Shown here piece by piece: positions 5,925 to 12,899 of a stretch of DNA of 32,555 nt. The notes under the pieces are model-generated. The model was not told where the DNA came from. It saw only the letters and a program-made list of their open reading frames with translations, and did not search any database. The DNA comes from an uncultured Eubacteriales bacterium. Its GTDB lineage: Bacteria > Bacillota > Clostridia > Oscillospirales > Acutalibacteraceae. How positions within the stretch are numbered: position 1 is the stretch's first letter; each line of letters begins with the position of its first letter. The position numbers were made by a program, and so were the translations under genes. The stretch is taken from positions 1 through 32,555 of the forward strand of contig OMYD01000018.1 in the NCBI GenBank assembly GCA_900315195.1, in the 5' to 3' direction.

Positions 5925-6758
5925 ATGAAATTAAGGGCAGCTATTTTACAAATGCGTTCTGTTAATCGAGAATATGAGAATAATATAAAAACGATAATCA
6001 GGAATATGTCAGAAGCAAAGTTAAATAACGCCGATATTCTTCTTTTGCCGGAATGTTTTATCACGGGTTACGACCTGACGATAGATAACGATTCAGCCGT
6101 TACCGAAAGTGATTTGGCGCCGCTTTGTAAAAAGGCAAAGGAATTAAACATCGGGCTTGTTGCGACTGCGTTGACAAAAGGAAAAACCAAACCTCAAAAC
6201 GCTGCGTTTGTCATCGGCAAAGACGGCAAAATTTTGATGAAATACTCAAAGGTACATACCTGTGATTTCGCCGATGAAAAGCGATTGGAACCGGGAACGG
6301 AATTCAAAGTGTGCGATTTTGACGGCGTGAAAATCGGCATAATGATTTGCTATGACAGAGAATATCCCGAAAGCGCAAGAATCCTTATGCTTAAAGGCGC
6401 GGAAATAATTCTTGTGCCCAACGATTGCGTAAGCATGCGCCCTCGCCTGCAGGCGCTGTCAACGAGAGCGTATGAGAATATGTGCGGTGCGGCTATGGCG
6501 AATCCCAACGGCAAAAACGCAGGCAGCTCCTGCGCGTACAGTCCCGTTTGCTGGGATAACAACGATGAATGTGTGGATAACACACTGCTGCTCGCCGACG
6601 CCGAAACAGAGGGATTGTTTTACGCTGACTTTGATATGGACGCTATCCGCGCGTACCGTGAGCGTGAAATGATGGGAAATACATTTCGGAAGATATCTGC
6701 CTATTCAAAACTGCTCGATGGCAAGATAGAATCTCCGTTTATCAGAGAAGGACAATGA
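5925..6758 (+). CDS. Nitrilase-superfamily carbon-nitrogen hydrolase
   Basis: This 277-residue cytoplasmic amidohydrolase has the Glu-Lys-Cys triad of the superfamily: E43 in LLLPECFITGYD, K109 in KYSKVHTCDF, and C142 in GIMICYDREYPES. Such enzymes cleave amides such as omega-amides or N-carbamoyl compounds; the substrate cannot be told from the sequence. The ATG at 5925 is preferred because TTAGGAG lies 7 nt before it and the protein then begins at the first beta strand (MKLRAAILQM). An in-frame ATG at 5898 lacks a ribosome site. The length fits the family. The gene directly follows the remnant cluster and is followed at once by another broken gene. Confidence 0.9.
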   Translation: MKLRAAILQMRSVNREYENNIKTIIRNMSEAKLNNADILLLPECFITGYDLTIDNDSAVTESDLAPLCKKAKELNIGLVATALTKGKTKPQNAAFVIGKDGKILMKYSKVHTCDFADEKRLEPGTEFKVCDFDGVKIGIMICYDREYPESARILMLKGAEIILVPNDCVSMRPRLQALSTRAYENMCGAAMANPNGKNAGSSCAYSPVCWDNNDECVDNTLLLADAETEGLFYADFDMDAIRAYREREMMGNTFRKISAYSKLLDGKIESPFIREGQ

Positions 6759-6759
6759 T

Positions 6760-6893
6760 ATGAAAATTCGACTTTCTGATTAAGCGGATTAAATCAGCTT
6801 GCTTTAATGAAACAAGAATACGGTGCCGAAGATGATATCGGCTACGGCGAGTATAATCATGATGAAGTAAATAAAGATGAATTTGTAGAGTAA
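6760..6893 (+). pseudogene. Frameshifted N-terminal fragment, GNAT-like
   Basis: The ATG at 6760 follows the nitrilase stop by one base and gives only MKIRLSD before a stop. In the next frame the reading continues LSGLNQLALMKQEYGAEDDI and ends in an acidic stretch at 6893. The combined sequence looks like the first helix region of a GNAT acetyltransferase cut off after about 40 residues. It is probably the remains of a translationally coupled downstream gene; the family call is weak. Confidence 0.4.
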
Positions 6894-6907
6894 TAATTGA
6901 TAAAGCA

Positions 6908-6955
6908 TCAGCAGCGGCTGCCGAAAACACTTTCCGACAGCCGCCGCTGTTTTAA
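6908..6955 (+). terminator. Stem-loop terminator
   Basis: CAGCAGCGGCTG pairs with CAGCCGCCGCTG with one mismatch, followed by TTTTAATTT. It ends the plus-strand nitrilase transcript and could also act on the opposite strand. Confidence 0.75.
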
Positions 6956-7004
6956 TTTAAGTATATAATTAATAATCAATATACAGTGTTTCGATCGGGC
7001 TTAA

Positions 7005-8324
7005 TCAATCTCTGTATCTGCGGCCTTGGTTCGCGCTTGAACGCCGGCCTGCCTTGCGGCGCTTTTTGGCGGAGTGAACGGACAGCAGAACAATAAGCAA
7101 AACGATGACCACAACCAGCACCGCCGCCAGAATTATAACAGGCGTTTTATTCTCGGTTATGAACTTCTTAACTGAAGAACCCTCGCTTTTAACATCCTCG
7201 GCGGCGAGAAGCTTGGTTTCACCCAGATCCAGATCCTCGTATTTTACGCTGACAGTTCCCAGCACATCACCCTTTGACACAGGCGCTTTAACCTGTTCGG
7301 GGCAGTTAACCTCAACCTTGAGCTTGTTTTTATCGTAATTTTTCGGAAGAAGAGCTGAGATCGCCTTCTCGGGAACCGCGCTCAGCTTCTTTCCGTTAAC
7401 GGCATTCTTGACTTCCACGGAAGCAAGACTGTCTGAGGGGCTGTATACCGTCTGTACGCTCAAATTCTCATACGCCCAGTTATAGAGCTTAGAGGTGTCC
7501 AGCATAGCGTAGTTCACGTTTTCCTCAAATGAATAATCAGCGCCCAGACATACGCAAAGGTATTTATTGCCGTCCTTATCGGCTGAGGTCACAAGGCACT
7601 TGCCCGCCTCGTCCAGATATCCGGTCTTTATTCCCTTTGTGTACTGATAGTAGTACATGCCGCCTTCGGCGTCATTGTCGATCATGTAATTTGTGTTGTG
7701 TAAGGTGTCAAAGCCATTCGGAGTGTAGTAAACCGTATTGCATATATCCATAAAGCCGGAAATTGTCATGGCGTGCTTGGCAATCAGCGCCATATCATGG
7801 GCGGTGGAATAATGGTTGGAGTCGGAAAGCCCGTGAGGATTGGAGAAATGAGTGTTAGTGCAGCCCAGCTCAGCGGCTTTGGCGTTCATCTTCTCGGCGA
7901 ATACCGAGATACTGCCTCCGATATAATCCGCCAGCACCAGCGCGGCGTCATTTCCTGACGGAAGCATCAGTCCGTAAAGAAGATCCTTGACGGATACCTT
8001 TTCGCCGATATGCGACGCCAGTCCCATGACCGTGCTTTCCGGGTCAAGCCCGTCGATCACATCCTGCTTGACTGTAACATAAGCATTATCCCAATTGCTG
8101 ACATTCTCCGCCACAATTATAAACGTCATAATCTTTGTGGTAGAAGCGGGATACATTTTCTGATTGGAATTCTTCTCATAAACCACCGCTCCGACATCGA
8201 GGTTTTCAAGATACACAGCTTTCGATACGGTGTCTGAGTCAAACTTGTAATCAACAGCCGAGACACAGAAAACGCTCAGGCAAACCATCATGACAGATAA
8301 TGCGATTATTGATATTCGTTTCAT
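7005..8324 (-). CDS. D-alanyl-D-alanine carboxypeptidase (peptidase S11, PBP5/DacF type)
   Basis: This membrane-anchored penicillin-binding protein trims the terminal D-Ala from peptidoglycan pentapeptides. It has a signal peptide (about 1-23) and the serine-enzyme motifs S61-T-T-K64, S123-G-N125 and K233-T-G235. A PBP5-like C-terminal beta domain lies at about 280-375, with a membrane helix at about 390-415 followed by a basic tail (KKRRKAGRRSS). A transmembrane anchor in place of the usual amphipathic helix is common in clostridial homologues. The ribosome site AGGAGG lies 6 nt before the ATG, and a TATAAT-like -10 is at 8350-8345. It appears to be transcribed alone. Confidence 0.95.
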   Translation of the reverse strand: MKRISIIALSVMMVCLSVFCVSAVDYKFDSDTVSKAVYLENLDVGAVVYEKNSNQKMYPASTTKIMTFIIVAENVSNWDNAYVTVKQDVIDGLDPESTVMGLASHIGEKVSVKDLLYGLMLPSGNDAALVLADYIGGSISVFAEKMNAKAAELGCTNTHFSNPHGLSDSNHYSTAHDMALIAKHAMTISGFMDICNTVYYTPNGFDTLHNTNYMIDNDAEGGMYYYQYTKGIKTGYLDEAGKCLVTSADKDGNKYLCVCLGADYSFEENVNYAMLDTSKLYNWAYENLSVQTVYSPSDSLASVEVKNAVNGKKLSAVPEKAISALLPKNYDKNKLKVEVNCPEQVKAPVSKGDVLGTVSVKYEDLDLGETKLLAAEDVKSEGSSVKKFITENKTPVIILAAVLVVVIVLLIVLLSVHSAKKRRKAGRRSSANQGRRYRD

Positions 8325-8536
8325 AGTATCCTCCTTTTTTGCTTATTATAACATAAAACAGAAAAAGAATAAAGAACTTTTTCAAATCAGTAACGCTCCT
8401 GCCGCGGTACACCGGGTTTAATGAAAAATATGACAAAATCACGATTGATACCATGAAAAATCTGAACGCGAGTTTTGACGATTAATTTCCTTTGAACAAA
8501 ACGAGCATTTCACGCTGTCAGGCATTTTTCTGATAA

Positions 8537-9067
8537 TTATTTCTGCAGCCCGTATAACCCGGTCAGCGGATTTTGAAACAACGGAATTTTGGGCGTAACA
8601 AAGGTAAAAAGTACAAACAGCGCGCCGATTAAACAGACGGCCGCAAAGCAAAGCCGTGGTCTGCCGCAGCGCATACTGTCCTTCTTGAAAAGCAGTGTTT
8701 CCAAGATAAAAACAACTGCCGCCGAGAAAAAGAATATCATTATGTTGAGCCAATCGTGAGATTTCCCGAACGCTCCGCTGCAGGTGTAATACAGCACGGG
8801 TATCATCACAAGTCCGGCTGTGATTCCGGTTAATTTTACACACCAAAAGCTTTTGTATTCCCCAAAAAACCTGCTTTGTACCAGCGCGAAAATAAACATA
8901 GGGAAGTACATCAGCTTCATGTGTTCCCAAGTTGATTCGTTGACAGCCGAAAAAGCCGCGGCCATGATGTTTTCATTTGTGAGGTCGTATATGAAATGCA
9001 ACAGGGTTCCGCAAACCGCGGTCGTCACAAATCCGGCAAACTGCCACATCAATAGATTTCGCTTCAT
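8537..9067 (-). CDS. DUF6512-like multi-pass membrane protein
   Basis: This integral membrane protein of about 176 residues has five hydrophobic segments. A conserved-looking loop, TNENIMAAAFSAVNESTWEH, followed by KLMYFPM, is a hallmark I associate with DUF6512 family proteins. The biochemical function of the family is unknown to me. The ATG at 9067 with GGTGAG just upstream was chosen; an in-frame GTG at 9076 would add three residues. It is followed downstream by non-coding sequence and lies after the TetR terminator, so it likely has its own promoter. Confidence 0.7.
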   Translation of the reverse strand: MKRNLLMWQFAGFVTTAVCGTLLHFIYDLTNENIMAAAFSAVNESTWEHMKLMYFPMFIFALVQSRFFGEYKSFWCVKLTGITAGLVMIPVLYYTCSGAFGKSHDWLNIMIFFFSAAVVFILETLLFKKDSMRCGRPRLCFAAVCLIGALFVLFTFVTPKIPLFQNPLTGLYGLQK

Positions 9068-9178
9068 ATCTCTCACCGCCGCGTTGAGTATTGTGTAATT
9101 CTATGCAATGGCAAATAAGATTATTCTGAAATCTGACGCAACTATTTATCTAAGCGCAATTGAGAATACAAAAAACAA

Positions 9179-9220
9179 GGCCCCTTTGGCAGTCGTTTGA
9201 GACTGTTGAAGGGGCTGTTT
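9179..9220. terminator. Bidirectional terminator downstream of the TetR gene
   Basis: GCCCCTT (9180-9186) pairs with AAGGGGC (9209-9215), extended inward by TGGCAGTC with GACTGTTG. T-rich sequence follows, and A-rich sequence precedes, so it can work on either strand. Confidence 0.8.
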
Positions 9221-9288
9221 TCCGCTTTAAACTTTTTGTGTTTTCTACAAATGATTTTTAACTTGCGCGGCGTAAAAAATAATAAGAA

Positions 9289-9840
9289 TTACAAATCAGG
9301 CGACTGAAAGCCCGCTCTAAGCTGAGCGATAAGTATTTCCGAGGGCACAGTCATCCCCGATTCTACCCATTTGATCATCATACTGTGCATGCCTCCAACG
9401 CTGTAGGCGAGAAGATACGGCAGCGATTTTGCAAGTTCTCTTGCTTTTTCGGTATTTCGCGCGGCAACGAATATATTTTCCGAGTTGCGGTATACGTACT
9501 CAAACATGCGCGGCAGCAAGCCGTTTTTTTCAAGCAGAAAAAGAGTTTCTTTGCGGCTTTCCCAAAAATCAAAATAAAGCTGTACAAGCTCCCGGTAACG
9601 CCTCGCGTTATTCTCCTTTATTTCCGCAAAGCACTCGTTGTAAAGCTTCTCAAAGAGGAGCGATAGCACGTCGTCCTTGTCATTGAAAAGGCGGTAAAAA
9701 GTTTTGCGCGAAAGCTGTGCCTCCTGAGCAAGCTGTGTTACGGTTATCTCAGAGTATTGATAGACCTTCATTAAGCCGAAAAGCGCCTCGGCGAATTTCA
9801 GCTTTGATTCCCCGGCAATGCGTCCGTTAGTACGGTTCAT
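9289..9840 (-). CDS. TetR/AcrR family transcriptional regulator
   Basis: A 183-residue repressor-type regulator. The N-terminal helix-turn-helix is at about residues 10-55, with EITVTQLAQEAQLSRKTFYR and LFNDKDDVLSLLF typical of the family. The helical C-terminal half resembles the TetR_C_8-like ligand domain. The ATG at 9840 follows GGAGG at ideal spacing, so the upstream in-frame ATG at 9858 is rejected. It is divergent from the chimeric gene at 9968, and the gap holds overlapping promoters plus operator-like repeats, so it very likely represses itself and the divergent unit. The ligand is unknown. Confidence 0.9.
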   Translation of the reverse strand: MNRTNGRIAGESKLKFAEALFGLMKVYQYSEITVTQLAQEAQLSRKTFYRLFNDKDDVLSLLFEKLYNECFAEIKENNARRYRELVQLYFDFWESRKETLFLLEKNGLLPRMFEYVYRNSENIFVAARNTEKARELAKSLPYLLAYSVGGMHSMMIKWVESGMTVPSEILIAQLRAGFQSPDL

Positions 9841-9866
9841 ATTATTCCTCCGTTGCATTTTGTACC

Positions 9867-9883
9867 AATGTGTGACACATTAG
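9867..9883. promoter_or_regulatory. Operator 1 of the TetR regulator
   Basis: AATGTGTGACACATT is a perfect 15-bp palindrome. It contains GTGTGACACATTAG, which recurs with two changes at 9941-9954. It lies just upstream of the rightward -35 and inside the leader of the TetR transcript. Confidence 0.65.
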
Positions 9884-9892
9884 CTTTTACTG

Positions 9893-9921
9893 TTGACTAT
9901 CGCATAAATCTATTATACAAT
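9893..9921 (+). promoter_or_regulatory. Rightward promoter for the chimeric gene and hydrolase
   Basis: TTGACT (9893-9898) and TACAAT (9916-9921) are separated by 17 nt. The promoter is bracketed by the two operator-like repeats. Confidence 0.75.
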
Positions 9922-9940
9922 ATACTCAAGCACGTTACAA
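9912..9940 (-). promoter_or_regulatory. Leftward promoter for the TetR gene
   Basis: On the minus strand, TTGTAA (9940-9935) and TATAAT (9917-9912) are separated by 17 nt. It overlaps the rightward promoter, and its -35 overlaps operator 2. Confidence 0.65.
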
Positions 9941-9954
9941 GTGTAACATATTAG
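9934..9954. promoter_or_regulatory. Operator 2 of the TetR regulator
   Basis: GTTACAAGTGTAAC (9934-9947) is palindromic, and GTGTAACATATTAG (9941-9954) repeats the operator 1 half with 12 of 14 bases identical. It covers the start region of the rightward transcript and the -35 of the leftward one. Confidence 0.6.
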
Positions 9955-9967
9955 AAGTTGAGGTTTT

Positions 9968-10369
9968 ATGAAAAAAGTCATTTACTGCTTCAGCGGCAAG
10001 CCCGTATGGAACCACAGCTGTATCGGCTGCAACGCCTGCGTTGTATACTGCCCCAAGGATTTATACAGGTGGTCGGCAGCTCTGCACGGAGGAAAGGTTT
10101 TAAGCGATGAAATGTATAAAAAAATGACTGAGGTACACACGGACTGCGGCGACGGAACATCATACGGCTACGGCTTAATGATTTTTGACGGCTCGGAGGG
10201 CAGAGTTTACATGCATAGCGGTTCTACACCGCGGTTTTTATGCCATGTTATGTATTCGACGCAGCGGGAGCTGCTTCTTGCCTTAATGAGCAACCACGCG
10301 TCCGAATCATTATTTTCCGTCGCAAAAGACGTAAGCAATAAAATCCTGCAGGAAATAGATAAGCGGTAA
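9968..10369 (+). pseudogene. Chimeric ORF: ferredoxin fragment fused to serine-hydrolase tail
   Basis: The 133-residue frame is a deletion fusion. Residues 1-10 (MKKVIYCFSG) match the start of the flavodoxin domain of EFR1-type ferredoxins, the rest of that domain being gone. Residues 11-29 hold one 4Fe-4S motif, CIGCNACVVYCP (C18, C21, C24, C28). From about residue 31 (DLYRWSAALHGGKVLS onward, with YGYGLMI and MHSGSTPRF) it is the C-terminal third of a class C beta-lactamase-like serine hydrolase, without its SxxK and YxN motifs. The frame is intact, with GAGG before the ATG and a TetR-controlled promoter, so a protein may be made, but neither parent activity is complete. Confidence 0.75.
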
Positions 10370-10391
10370 AAAGCAAAAGGGGAATACCAAT

Positions 10392-11357
10392 ATGAAAATA
10401 AAAAGAATCCTAAGCGTGTTATTGACAGCGGCGCTCGCGCTTTTATCGTTTGCGGCGTGTCAGTCGGGTGATTCAAGCAAGCCTGATGAAAGCAGTCAAA
10501 GCGAAGTTGAAACCACGGCGGCAAAAACCGATCTGTACGGTATGGAGAACTACGAAAACAGCGAGGTCTTTGATATTATGGAGGTCAATCCCGGCGGAGG
10601 ATATGATGAATTCTGCACCACTTATAAATTCACATATCTGTCGGACGGGCTTAAAATCAACGGCTATATGTCCATACCCATTTCCGTTGAAAAAACCGGG
10701 AAGCCCGGCAAATGCGTAATGTATAACCACGGAGGAAACAGAGATTACGGCAAGCTGAAGAACAATACTACCGCTATCGTTTCCAGCATATGCGACCGCA
10801 TTGTAGTAGCGTCCCAGTACAGGGGCTGCGGAGGCTCCGAGGGCAGGGATCAATTCGGCGGCGATGATCTGAATGATGTAATAAAGCTGATAGATTTATG
10901 CGAAAAGCATTTTTCCTTTATTGATATGGACGATTTTTGCGTAGTCGGCGCCTCACGCGGCGGCGTTATGACGTACCCCGCGGCAAGGAAGGACAATAGA
11001 ATAAAGCGGATCATCGCGCTGAGCGCCGTATCCGATTTGTTTGAATCGTATGAATCGCGCGATGATATGAAGAAAGTACTGAAAGAAACCATTGGCTATA
11101 CGCCGGACGAAAAACCCGAGGAATACAAAAAACGCTCTGCTGCGTATTGGGCGGAAGAAATCAAAGTCCCCGTGCTGATGTTCCACGCCAAGCTCGATAA
11201 GCAGGTCTCCTACATTCAGGCGCAGAATTTATGCGCAAAGCTGAAGAAAACCACCGACTGCACCCTTATCACCTACGAAGATGATTCTCATTCCGATGTC
11301 AAGACGCAGGATGTTAAAACCGTCCGCAATTGGCTTAATCAGCCCGCAAAAAAATAA
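10392..11357 (+). CDS. Alpha/beta hydrolase lipoprotein (prolyl oligopeptidase/S9-like)
   Basis: A secreted, lipid-anchored hydrolase of 321 residues. The lipobox LSFAAC puts the modified cysteine at C23, followed by a Ser/Glu-rich linker to about 45. The catalytic fold has an oxyanion-type segment YNHGG (about 111-115), the nucleophile elbow G186-A-S188-R-G, acid D269 (HAKLDKQ) and H300 (DDSHSD), which together are typical of S9-like peptidases or esterases. It follows the chimeric ORF by 22 nt and probably shares the TetR-controlled promoter. A terminator follows at 11381. The substrate could be a peptide or an ester. Confidence 0.85.
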   Translation: MKIKRILSVLLTAALALLSFAACQSGDSSKPDESSQSEVETTAAKTDLYGMENYENSEVFDIMEVNPGGGYDEFCTTYKFTYLSDGLKINGYMSIPISVEKTGKPGKCVMYNHGGNRDYGKLKNNTTAIVSSICDRIVVASQYRGCGGSEGRDQFGGDDLNDVIKLIDLCEKHFSFIDMDDFCVVGASRGGVMTYPAARKDNRIKRIIALSAVSDLFESYESRDDMKKVLKETIGYTPDEKPEEYKKRSAAYWAEEIKVPVLMFHAKLDKQVSYIQAQNLCAKLKKTTDCTLITYEDDSHSDVKTQDVKTVRNWLNQPAKK

Positions 11358-11380
11358 TACAAATATCATTAAAAATAACG

Positions 11381-11424
11381 CTCCCGGAAACGGCTTTTAT
11401 GGTCGTTTTCGGGAGATGTTTTTT
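11381..11424 (+). terminator. Rho-independent terminator
   Basis: CTCCCGGAAACG pairs with CGTTTTCGGGAG (one wobble), with a loop and then a run of six T at 11419-11424. It ends the hydrolase transcript. Confidence 0.85.
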
Positions 11425-11518
11425 GGCAAAAATTTAACAGAAAATGTTTTATTTTTACAAGTCAGCGTGATATGCTGAAATAAAGGATTATTTAGAAGTA
11501 TCAAAGGAGCGTGAAAAC

Positions 11519-11572
11519 ATGAAAATCACCCCTCCGCAAGTCGGCAGACAAACGAAGGGGATACTTATTTGA
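11519..11572 (+). pseudogene. 17-codon stump with a strong ribosome site
   Basis: AAAGGAG stands 8 nt before an ATG that gives MKITPPQVGRQTKGILI and a stop. The frame lies inside the terminator hairpin of the opposite gene and overlaps its last codons. It is either the leftover start of a deleted gene or a chance reading; no family is recognisable. Confidence 0.25.
11530..11560 (-). terminator. Terminator of the minus-strand hydrolase
   Basis: On the minus strand CCCCTTCG pairs with CGGAGGGG just past the stop codon of the 266-residue hydrolase. The T-run is short and interrupted (TGATTTTC). Confidence 0.5.
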
Positions 11573-12365
11573 TGTATTCAGTTATTGCGTCGGCGGTCTG
11601 TTTTTGCTGTTCGTCACGGGTTATGTCCGCTTCGCCGTCGCCCGACTGCTCGCCGTAGTTGCCGAAGTACGCGTGGTTGCCGCCTTTTATAATCACTTCC
11701 TTAAAGCTTTTCGGAAAGTTCGGCGCGGCGTTTTTATAGGCGTCCCTGTCCAGTACCTTATCCTCACTGCCGTAGACTGAAATAAGCGAAATATCGTCGC
11801 TGATTTCTGAGTTCGGATATGCCGCAAGCAGCACAACGCCGTCAACCTTATCGGGGTTTTTTGAGGCGTATGACGAAGCCGCAACGCCGCCCATCGAGTG
11901 TCCCGAAACGAAAACGTGCTTGTAGCTGTATTTTTCGATAATCCTGTCGGCGGCGTTAATGTCAAACAAAGCGAACCTGAGCGGCGGCTTTACTATAAAG
12001 CAGTCTATGCCGCTGTCAGCCAGCCTTTTCATCAGCGGCAGATACGCTTCGCTGTCAACCTTGGCGCCGGGGTAGAAAATCAGCGCGGTATCCTCGCCGT
12101 CTCCGTCAATAAAATACGCTTTGTCAATTTCGGTTGCGTTTTTATCGTTAAGTAACGCCAGAGCCTTTTCGTCAGCCGAGTAGTGGATGCTGAAGTATAT
12201 GCCGACCGCAGCGGTTATTATAATCAAGCCCGAAACAATTCCGATGAGCACGTGGAGTATCATCGGTATTTTTTTCTTCATTTTACGCCTGATCAGCCCG
12301 CTTACCAAAAAACAAAGCCCGAATACCGCGATAACGCCGACAATTGCTATAATAATATATTTCAT
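11565..12365 (-). CDS. Membrane-anchored alpha/beta hydrolase
   Basis: A 266-residue protein with two N-terminal membrane helices (about 3-24 and 36-58) and an extracytoplasmic alpha/beta-hydrolase domain. The nucleophile elbow is G155-H-S157-M-G, the acid D202 (YGSEDKVLD) and the base H231 (KGGNHAYFGNYGEQ). The strongly conserved GxNHxxFGxYGxQxGD ending is typical of the PF12695-type hydrolases common in Firmicutes. It probably acts on an ester or lipid at the membrane surface. The gene is monocistronic and convergent with the lipoprotein hydrolase at 10392. Confidence 0.88.
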   Translation of the reverse strand: MKYIIIAIVGVIAVFGLCFLVSGLIRRKMKKKIPMILHVLIGIVSGLIIITAAVGIYFSIHYSADEKALALLNDKNATEIDKAYFIDGDGEDTALIFYPGAKVDSEAYLPLMKRLADSGIDCFIVKPPLRFALFDINAADRIIEKYSYKHVFVSGHSMGGVAASSYASKNPDKVDGVVLLAAYPNSEISDDISLISVYGSEDKVLDRDAYKNAAPNFPKSFKEVIIKGGNHAYFGNYGEQSGDGEADITRDEQQKQTADAITEYIK

Positions 12366-12377
12366 AAAGACCTCTGA

Positions 12378-12757
12378 TCCATCAATGTAATATGATTCTA
12401 TTATACCTTATGCGAAAAAGAATGAAAAGCCCCAAAAATCAAATTGCATAAATATTAAAAAAACCTATCTGAGAATAAAAAGGGCTGATTTTCCAAAAAC
12501 AGACAAATTCCACCGCTCAGGTAAATTTGTAACGGTTATAAATTATGGTTACAATAAAAGATTATTAAAAACTTGCAAAAAACAGGCAAAAAGCTTCCTG
12601 TTTATATTGATTTCTTGTAAAGATTATGGTGTTATTTTTATGTATAAATTGTTTTTTATTTTCTTAAATGGTTATACAATTATAGTTTTCGATGTATTAT
12701 TCATATAAGATTTTTGCTGTTGAAAACGTAATTATCCAAATATGTGAATAAAAAATA
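12378..12757. other. A/T-rich leader and promoter region of the giant gene
   Basis: No coding frame is visible. A promoter at 12527-12555 would give a leader of about 340 nt to the giant gene. A weak 7-bp hairpin, AAACAGG/CCTGTTT, lies at 12580-12603. No known riboswitch was recognised. Confidence 0.5.
12527..12555 (+). promoter_or_regulatory. Candidate promoter for the giant repeat-protein gene
   Basis: TTGTAA (12527-12532) and TACAAT (12550-12555) with a 17-nt spacer. It implies an unusually long 5' leader. Confidence 0.5.
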
Positions 12758-12877
12758 TTATTGGTACGGCTCGTCATATTCAAGGCGCAGCGTGCCGATT
12801 TGCACTTTATGCGGTGCGTAATTCGCAATAACGCCGTCGCGGCTTTTGCCCTGAGGGTGATTACATAGAGAGAACAT
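12758..12877 (-). pseudogene. Possible C-terminal fragment of a lost gene
   Basis: The minus strand has a 39-codon frame containing NHPQGKSRDGVIANYAPHKV and ending TLRLEYDEPYQ before a stop. Its balanced amino-acid composition, inside an otherwise A/T-rich gap, suggests real former coding sequence. There is no ribosome site and I do not recognise a family. Confidence 0.3.
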
Positions 12878-12899
12878 AATGAAAAATGGAGGTTAAAAC

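Noticed and set aside
8381..8485. Plus-strand open frame with protein-like end (RYTGFNEKYDKITIDTMKNL)
   Set aside because: It has no start codon or ribosome site and no recognisable family. It may be another decayed gene end but is too weak to annotate.
8439..8930. 163-residue minus-strand frame ending in a zinc-ribbon-like CSFCSKE
   Set aside because: Most of it is an out-of-frame shadow of the DUF6512-like gene. The ribbon-like end is only 28 residues and lacks a ribosome site.
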